From an uncultured Pelosinus sp. (GTDB lineage: Bacteria > Bacillota > Negativicutes > UMGS1260), in contig URQW01000030.1 in assembly GCA_900550105.1 (NCBI GenBank), forward strand, positions 1 through 34,269: a stretch of DNA of 34,269 nt. Direction: 5' to 3'. A model generated the notes under the pieces. It did not search any database. It was not told the origin of the DNA and saw only the letters and a list, made by a program, of their open reading frames with translations. Of this stretch, positions 29,920 through 34,269 are shown piece after piece. Both the position numbers and the translations under genes were made by a program. The first letter of the stretch is position 1, and every line of letters begins with the position of its first letter.

Positions 29920-31227
29920 ATGACAGAAAAAAAAGTTGCTTTTGGTTTTGGCGACAGCACGATCTCACTTTCACTGCCGCAAGAAAAAATCATTTATGAA
30001 ATTGAAGGAGCTCCGGCGCCAGCTATTACTGATATTCCCGCCGCCGTTTTAGAAGCCCTTCGCAATCCAGTCGGCACAGCTCCCTTAAAAGAAATTGTAA
30101 CGAAAACCGATTCGGTCGTTATCATTGTCAGCGATATTACACGCGGCTGGATTAAATCTTATGAATTTTTGCCAACACTTCTCAATGAACTGAATGGCGC
30201 CGGCGTCCCTGACAGCCAAATTTCTATTGTCATTGCCCAAGGAACCCATCGTCCTCATACGCCAGAGGAAGATCTGGCCGTCTGCGGCCAAGAAGTATGC
30301 AACCGTATCAAAATTTATCAGCATGACTGCCGCAACGAGGCAGAACTCGTTTACAAAGGAACTACCAAACGGGGCACTCCCGTTTACTTCAATAAACGCG
30401 TTGCCGAAGCTGATAAGGTCATTCTTACAGGCGGTATTGTCTTCCATTTAATGGGCGGTTTCGGCGGTGGCCGCAAGAGCGTTATGCCTGGCATCAGCGG
30501 TGATAAAACGATTCAAGCTAACCACTGCCTCGCCTTGCATCCCGAAATCGGCTTCGGCTCCAACCCAGAATGTCTCTCAGGCAAGCTCGTTGAAAATCCC
30601 GTACATGAAGACATGGCTGAGGTTACTTCTATGTTAAATCCGGCGTTTCTACTCAATGCCGTATTTACACCAGAAGGCAAATTTGCTCGCTTTTTAGCAG
30701 GTCACTGGCTAAAAGCCTGGCAAGAAGGTTGCCAAACAGTAAACCAAATTTACGGCATCCCCATCGAAGAGCAGGCCGATCTAGTCATTGCTTCAGCTGG
30801 CGGCTTCCCCAAAGATATTAATCTTTATCAAGGATCTAAAACCATTGATAACGCCTTTATGGCCACAAAACCAGGCGGTGTAATCATTTGCTTCTTAGAA
30901 TGCCGTGATATTTATGAGCCGGAAGAGTTCAGCGGCTGGTTCCGCTTTGATGATACGCTGACTTTCGAAAAAGCTGTGCGCGATCATTTCACCATTCCTG
31001 GCTTTATCGCCTTTAAACTTGCCGATATTGCCAAAAAGAATACCGTGATTCTCGTAACCAAACCAGAAAATGAAGCCTTTATTAAGAAAACAGGCATGAT
31101 CTTTGCAGCTACAGGCGATGAAGCACTCCGCCTTGCCAAAGAAAAACTAGGTCGCGACGACTATACGATTACCTGCATGACCCACGGCGCGAATACAGCA
31201 CCGATGCTCACGAGTAAAAACAACTAA
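29920..31227 (+). CDS. larA: Nickel-dependent lactate racemase family protein (LarA-like)
   Basis: 435 residues. The active-site set of LarA is all present with nearly identical numbering: D72 and R75 (SDITRG), H110 (GTHRPHTP), H176 and K186 (FHLMGGFGGGRKS), H202, Q304 and K307 (LYQGSK). K186 is where the nickel-pincer nucleotide cofactor is covalently tied in LarA. The enzyme racemises 2-hydroxy acids by hydride transfer. LarA homologues act on several substrates, so lactate is only the default. The cofactor genes larB, larC and larE are not in this window. GGAGG precedes the ATG. It stands alone between its own promoter and terminator. Confidence 0.88.
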   Translation: MTEKKVAFGFGDSTISLSLPQEKIIYEIEGAPAPAITDIPAAVLEALRNPVGTAPLKEIVTKTDSVVIIVSDITRGWIKSYEFLPTLLNELNGAGVPDSQISIVIAQGTHRPHTPEEDLAVCGQEVCNRIKIYQHDCRNEAELVYKGTTKRGTPVYFNKRVAEADKVILTGGIVFHLMGGFGGGRKSVMPGISGDKTIQANHCLALHPEIGFGSNPECLSGKLVENPVHEDMAEVTSMLNPAFLLNAVFTPEGKFARFLAGHWLKAWQEGCQTVNQIYGIPIEEQADLVIASAGGFPKDINLYQGSKTIDNAFMATKPGGVIICFLECRDIYEPEEFSGWFRFDDTLTFEKAVRDHFTIPGFIAFKLADIAKKNTVILVTKPENEAFIKKTGMIFAATGDEALRLAKEKLGRDDYTITCMTHGANTAPMLTSKNN

Positions 31228-31257
31228 AAATTCGGCAATAATAATGCGAATAAAAGC

Positions 31258-31279
31258 AGAGAGAGCGAAAGCTCTCTCT
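31258..31279. terminator. Bidirectional terminator between the larA-like gene and topB
   Basis: A 9-bp stem AGAGAGAGC / GCTCTCTCT with a GAAA (GNRA) tetraloop, followed by TATTTATT on plus and by GCTTTTATT on minus. Confidence 0.88.
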
Positions 31280-31293
31280 TATTTATTGCCTCG

Positions 31294-33492
31294 CTACTTA
31301 GACAGTTTCAGCTTGGCTAAGGCATCAGCCAAAGCGGTATTCACCGGCGCTTCTTGTTTATCTTGCGCCTTTAAAAATTGATGCACTGCCTTTTTATCGA
31401 CTTTACCGCCAGTTTCTTCCCGCCGTTTTTTAAAGGCTGACAATTTTTCGCGATAACCGCAAGAGCAAACAAATAGCTGCCCCTCCCCTTCGCCGCGAAG
31501 CTCTAGTTTTTTATGACAGGTAGGACAACGAGCATTCGTCACTTTGGCAAGCCCTTTGCGATAGCCGCATTCTCGATCCTGACAGACCAGCATCTTGCCT
31601 TTTTTTCCTTTTACTTCCAGCAAATACTTGCCGCATTCAGGACATTTTGTCCGCGTCATATTATCATGATGAAACCGAGACTGGCTGTTTTTTATTTCCG
31701 TAACCACTTCCATGGCATATTGGCGCATCTCAGCAACAAATTGCCGCTCTGAAAGAGCGCCTTTAGCAATAGCGGCAAGCCGCAATTCCCACTCGGCCGT
31801 AAGGGCTGGCGAACGTAATTTTTCTGGCACAAGCGACAGTAGCTGACGTCCCTTTTCCGTCAACAAAATCTCTTTACCTTTTTGCTCAAGCAGGAAACTA
31901 TTAAACAATTTTTCAATAATATCAGCTCGTGTCGCCACGGTTCCCAAGCCGCCCGTTGCACCAATTGTTTGTTTCAACGCTTCGGCCTCGCCTTCCATGA
32001 AGCGAACAGGATTTTCCATGGCGGAAAGCAGCGCAGCCTCAGTAAATCGAGCTGGCGGTTTCGTCTTGCCTGTCGTAACCGCCAAATGATCTACAGAAAA
32101 CGAAGCGCCTTCTGTCACACTAGGAAGTTCTTGATCGCTACGTTCATCATCACTTTCCTCCATCTGCTCATGCACTAAGCTAGAACCGTAAATTTCCTTC
32201 CAGCCCAAATCTGTCACACGTTTCCCCTTAGCGCTAAAAGCTTCCTGCCCAATCTGTCCATTTAGCGTGGTCTGTTCGTAGCGGTAAGGCCGATAAAACA
32301 CGGCAAAAAACCGTTTTACTACCAGATCATAAATTTTTCTTTCTTTATCTGACAAGTTGCTGAGATTTACATACTGTTCCGTAGGAATAATCGCATGATG
32401 ATCAGATACTTTACTATCATCAACAACATTCTTATGGATCTTAAGTGGCTGTTTTAACAATTGAAACGCAAATTTCGTATAAGGCCCTACACCGGCAGCT
32501 TTCATGCGTTCTGGTAAAGTTTCCACGATATCCGCTGATAAATACCGCGAATCCGTACGGGGATAGGTTAATAGCTTATGACTTTCATAGAGACTCTGCA
32601 TAAGACTGAGCGTCTCTTTAGCCGAAAAATCAAACAGGCGATTCGCATCACGCTGCAGTTCTGTTAAGTCATACAACTGCGGCGCTGGCATTTGCTTTTC
32701 TTTCTTCTCGATTTTTAGAACTTTTAGAGTTTTGCCGCGCAATCCAGTAAAAATATTTTTACATTTTGCTTCATCAAAAATGCGACTGTTTTTCTGCGTT
32801 TTTTCGTGCCATTGCCACGAAATTTGGCCAGTTCTAGCCTGTATGCCATAATAAATTTGCGGCTGAAATGCTGTAATTTCCGCTTCTCGCCGGGCAATCA
32901 TTGCCAACGTAGGTGTTTGTACGCGCCCGCAAGAAAGCTGCGCATTGAACTTGCAAGTTAACGCCCGGGTCGCATTGATGCCCACAAGCCAATCGGCCTC
33001 CGACCGAGCCACGGCTGAAGCATAGAGATTTTCATAGTCTTTGCCAGGGCGGAGTTTCAAAAATCCCTCACGGATCGCCTTATCAGTTACCGAGGAAATC
33101 CATAACCGCTTTAGCGGTTTATGCACAGAAGCTTTGGCCAATATCCAGCGTGCTACCAGTTCCCCTTCCCGGCCAGCATCCGTAGCAATAATAACTTCTG
33201 TCACATCCTTGCGTAACAGTTGTTCCTTTACCGATTGAAACTGACGAGCGCTTTGGCGGATTACAGTGAGCTTCATTTGCGGCGGCAGCATGGGGAGATC
33301 TTCTAGTCGCCACGATTTATATTGATCATTATAGACTTCTGGATCAGCTAAAGTCACAAGATGGCCTAAAGCCCAAGTCACAATGTAACGGTCTCCCTCT
33401 AAGTAACCGTTGCCTTTTTTATGGCATTGCAATACTCTGGCTATATCACGACCTACTGAAGGTTTTTCAGCTAATACGACGATTTTACTCAT
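31294..33492 (-). CDS. topB: DNA topoisomerase III
   Basis: A type IA topoisomerase of 732 residues that decatenates DNA with a single-strand passage mechanism. The N-terminal Toprim domain carries AEKPSVGRDIARVL and TDAGREGELVAR. The catalytic Tyr is at about residue 310, in LLTYPRTDSRYL, with codon at 32563-32565. The C-terminus adds two zinc-ribbon-like Cys modules, CPECGKYLLEVKG...C...C and CPTCHKKL...C-S-C. Start ATG 33492 has GAGGA six bases upstream; an ATG two codons earlier directly abuts that site and is unlikely. This is the Bacillus-type TopB length and layout. It is monocistronic. Confidence 0.94.
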   Translation of the reverse strand: MSKIVVLAEKPSVGRDIARVLQCHKKGNGYLEGDRYIVTWALGHLVTLADPEVYNDQYKSWRLEDLPMLPPQMKLTVIRQSARQFQSVKEQLLRKDVTEVIIATDAGREGELVARWILAKASVHKPLKRLWISSVTDKAIREGFLKLRPGKDYENLYASAVARSEADWLVGINATRALTCKFNAQLSCGRVQTPTLAMIARREAEITAFQPQIYYGIQARTGQISWQWHEKTQKNSRIFDEAKCKNIFTGLRGKTLKVLKIEKKEKQMPAPQLYDLTELQRDANRLFDFSAKETLSLMQSLYESHKLLTYPRTDSRYLSADIVETLPERMKAAGVGPYTKFAFQLLKQPLKIHKNVVDDSKVSDHHAIIPTEQYVNLSNLSDKERKIYDLVVKRFFAVFYRPYRYEQTTLNGQIGQEAFSAKGKRVTDLGWKEIYGSSLVHEQMEESDDERSDQELPSVTEGASFSVDHLAVTTGKTKPPARFTEAALLSAMENPVRFMEGEAEALKQTIGATGGLGTVATRADIIEKLFNSFLLEQKGKEILLTEKGRQLLSLVPEKLRSPALTAEWELRLAAIAKGALSERQFVAEMRQYAMEVVTEIKNSQSRFHHDNMTRTKCPECGKYLLEVKGKKGKMLVCQDRECGYRKGLAKVTNARCPTCHKKLELRGEGEGQLFVCSCGYREKLSAFKKRREETGGKVDKKAVHQFLKAQDKQEAPVNTALADALAKLKLSK

Positions 33493-33530
33493 ATTCATTC
33501 CTCACGTTTACTTAAACTCTTAACTTTTTT

Positions 33531-33559
33531 ATTATAGACTGTTCGCCTGCAAATGAAAA
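33531..33559 (-). promoter_or_regulatory. Sigma-A promoter for topB
   Basis: On the minus strand TTTTCA (33554-33559), 17-base spacer, perfect TATAAT (33531-33536), 38 bases before the topB ATG. Confidence 0.6.
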
Positions 33560-33603
33560 TATGCAGCAGGGAATAAGTGCAGCAAAAAGCATAAAAAGGA
33601 AAG

Positions 33604-33634
33604 AGCGGCTTTTGCTTGTTAGGCAAAACCCGCT
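33604..33634 (-). terminator. Terminator after the transketolase gene
   Basis: 12-base arms AGCGGCTTTTGC / GCAAAACCCGCT with one internal mismatch and a 7-base loop; on the minus strand the exit is CTTTCCTTTTT. Confidence 0.8.
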
Positions 33635-33655
33635 ACTCCATTTTGAAGATACTCT

Positions 33656-34269
33656 CTATAGCAAAGCCTTGACAGCAGCCACTACTCGTTCGACTGTAAA
33701 ACCATACTCTGCTAATACCGTCTCAGCCGGAGCCGAGGCGCCAAATGAATCAATCGCAATAATCGACCCTGCGTCGCCAGTATAGCGTTCCCATCCTAAG
33801 GAAGACCCCATTTCTACAGCAACACGGGCTTTTACATTAGGCGGTAAAACTTTTTCTTTATATTCCTTCGGCTGCTTGGCAAAAAGATGCCAGGAGGGAA
33901 AACTAATAACATTTACAGAGATATTCTCTGCTATCAGTGCGTCGCGCGCGGCCATAGCCAGTTCTACTTCAGAACCGGAAGCCAAAATCAACGCGGCCGG
34001 GTTGTCGCATCCCGCCAAAACGTAAGCGCCAGATCGTACGCCCGCTTCCTGCGCTGTCGAATCGGCAGGCTGAACTAAAAGATCCTGCCGCGATAACACT
34101 AGCGCTGTTGGCGTTTTCTCTGATTCTAGCGCAATCTGCCAAGCAATCCTTGTTTCATTCCCATCAGCCGGACGAATGACATTCAGATTGGGCATCGCCC
34201 GAAAAGCGGCAAGCTGTTCCACTGGCTCATGGGTGGGACCGTCTTCCCCGACAGCGATACTGTCATGAG
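33656..34269 (-). CDS. tkt: Transketolase, C-terminal part, running off the window
   Basis: The frame continues to the window edge, so the 5' part is missing. The visible ~204 residues begin HDSIAVGEDGPTHEPVEQLAAFRAMPN, the transketolase pyrimidine-binding domain end with its conserved H-x-P-x-E-Q-L. They continue through PADGNET and VLSRQDL into the C-terminal transketolase domain. Transketolase moves two-carbon units in the non-oxidative pentose phosphate pathway using thiamine diphosphate. A valine GTG at 34222 inside the window is not the true start. A terminator follows at 33604-33634. Confidence 0.95.
   Translation of the reverse strand, partial: HDSIAVGEDGPTHEPVEQLAAFRAMPNLNVIRPADGNETRIAWQIALESEKTPTALVLSRQDLLVQPADSTAQEAGVRSGAYVLAGCDNPAALILASGSEVELAMAARDALIAENISVNVISFPSWHLFAKQPKEYKEKVLPPNVKARVAVEMGSSLGWERYTGDAGSIIAIDSFGASAPAETVLAEYGFTVERVVAAVKALL

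Overview
The window looks like chromosomal DNA of an anaerobic, Gram-negative-type Firmicute, most likely a Negativicute of the Sporomusaceae kind. This is an inference from gene content: LL-diaminopimelate aminotransferase (DapL), a HutP-family protein, a DUF4127 protein, a PrpR-N/sigma-54 activator, iron alcohol dehydrogenases and methylglyoxal synthase. AGGAGG-type ribosome sites and TTG/GTG starts are frequent, and base composition is moderate. I see no rRNA, tRNA, CRISPR array, insertion sequence or phage gene. Genes are dense: no gap exceeds about 210 bases, and most convergent pairs share one intrinsic terminator.

Layout. (1) 1-3.4 kb, plus strand: the 3' part of a GH26 mannanase-like hydrolase, then a sodium:solute symporter translationally coupled to a HutP-like RNA-binding protein, with UAG-rich repeats before the symporter. 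(2) 3.5-12.6 kb, housekeeping and stress genes: an HD-GYP c-di-GMP phosphodiesterase, dapL, an HD hydrolase, mgsA, a universal stress protein, a gamma-carbonic anhydrase-like protein, bioA behind a perfect BirA operator, a hemolysin III-type membrane protein, an MBL-fold hydrolase, a FlK-like thioesterase and a YcgR/PilZ c-di-GMP receptor. (3) 12.8-13.9 kb: an iron alcohol dehydrogenase with a clear sigma-A promoter and a Rex-like operator.

(4) 14.0-24.5 kb, minus strand, is the accessory core: a sigma-54 activator (PrpR-N, PAS, AAA+, Fis HTH) followed by a seven-gene operon with a -24/-12 promoter. In transcription order the operon encodes an OtnK (DUF1537)-PdxA2 fusion, a DapA/NAL-type aldolase, an Fe-alcohol dehydrogenase, an SSS symporter, a leaderless cytosolic sialidase-like beta-propeller protein, an SDR dehydrogenase and a YhcH/NanQ-type sugar anomerase. 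This reads as uptake of an acidic sugar or glycoside, cytosolic hydrolysis, ring opening, oxidation, aldol cleavage to pyruvate plus an aldehyde, and disposal of a C4 sugar acid to dihydroxyacetone phosphate and CO2. The exact substrate is not known to me.

(5) 24.6-34.3 kb: an aminotransferase with a tiny upstream ORF (MAARRR), a secreted DUF4127 protein, a degenerate aldo/keto reductase, a TVP38/TMEM64 membrane protein, a secreted lytic transglycosylase, a LarA-type nickel racemase with its full active-site set, DNA topoisomerase III, and the C-terminal part of transketolase running off the window.
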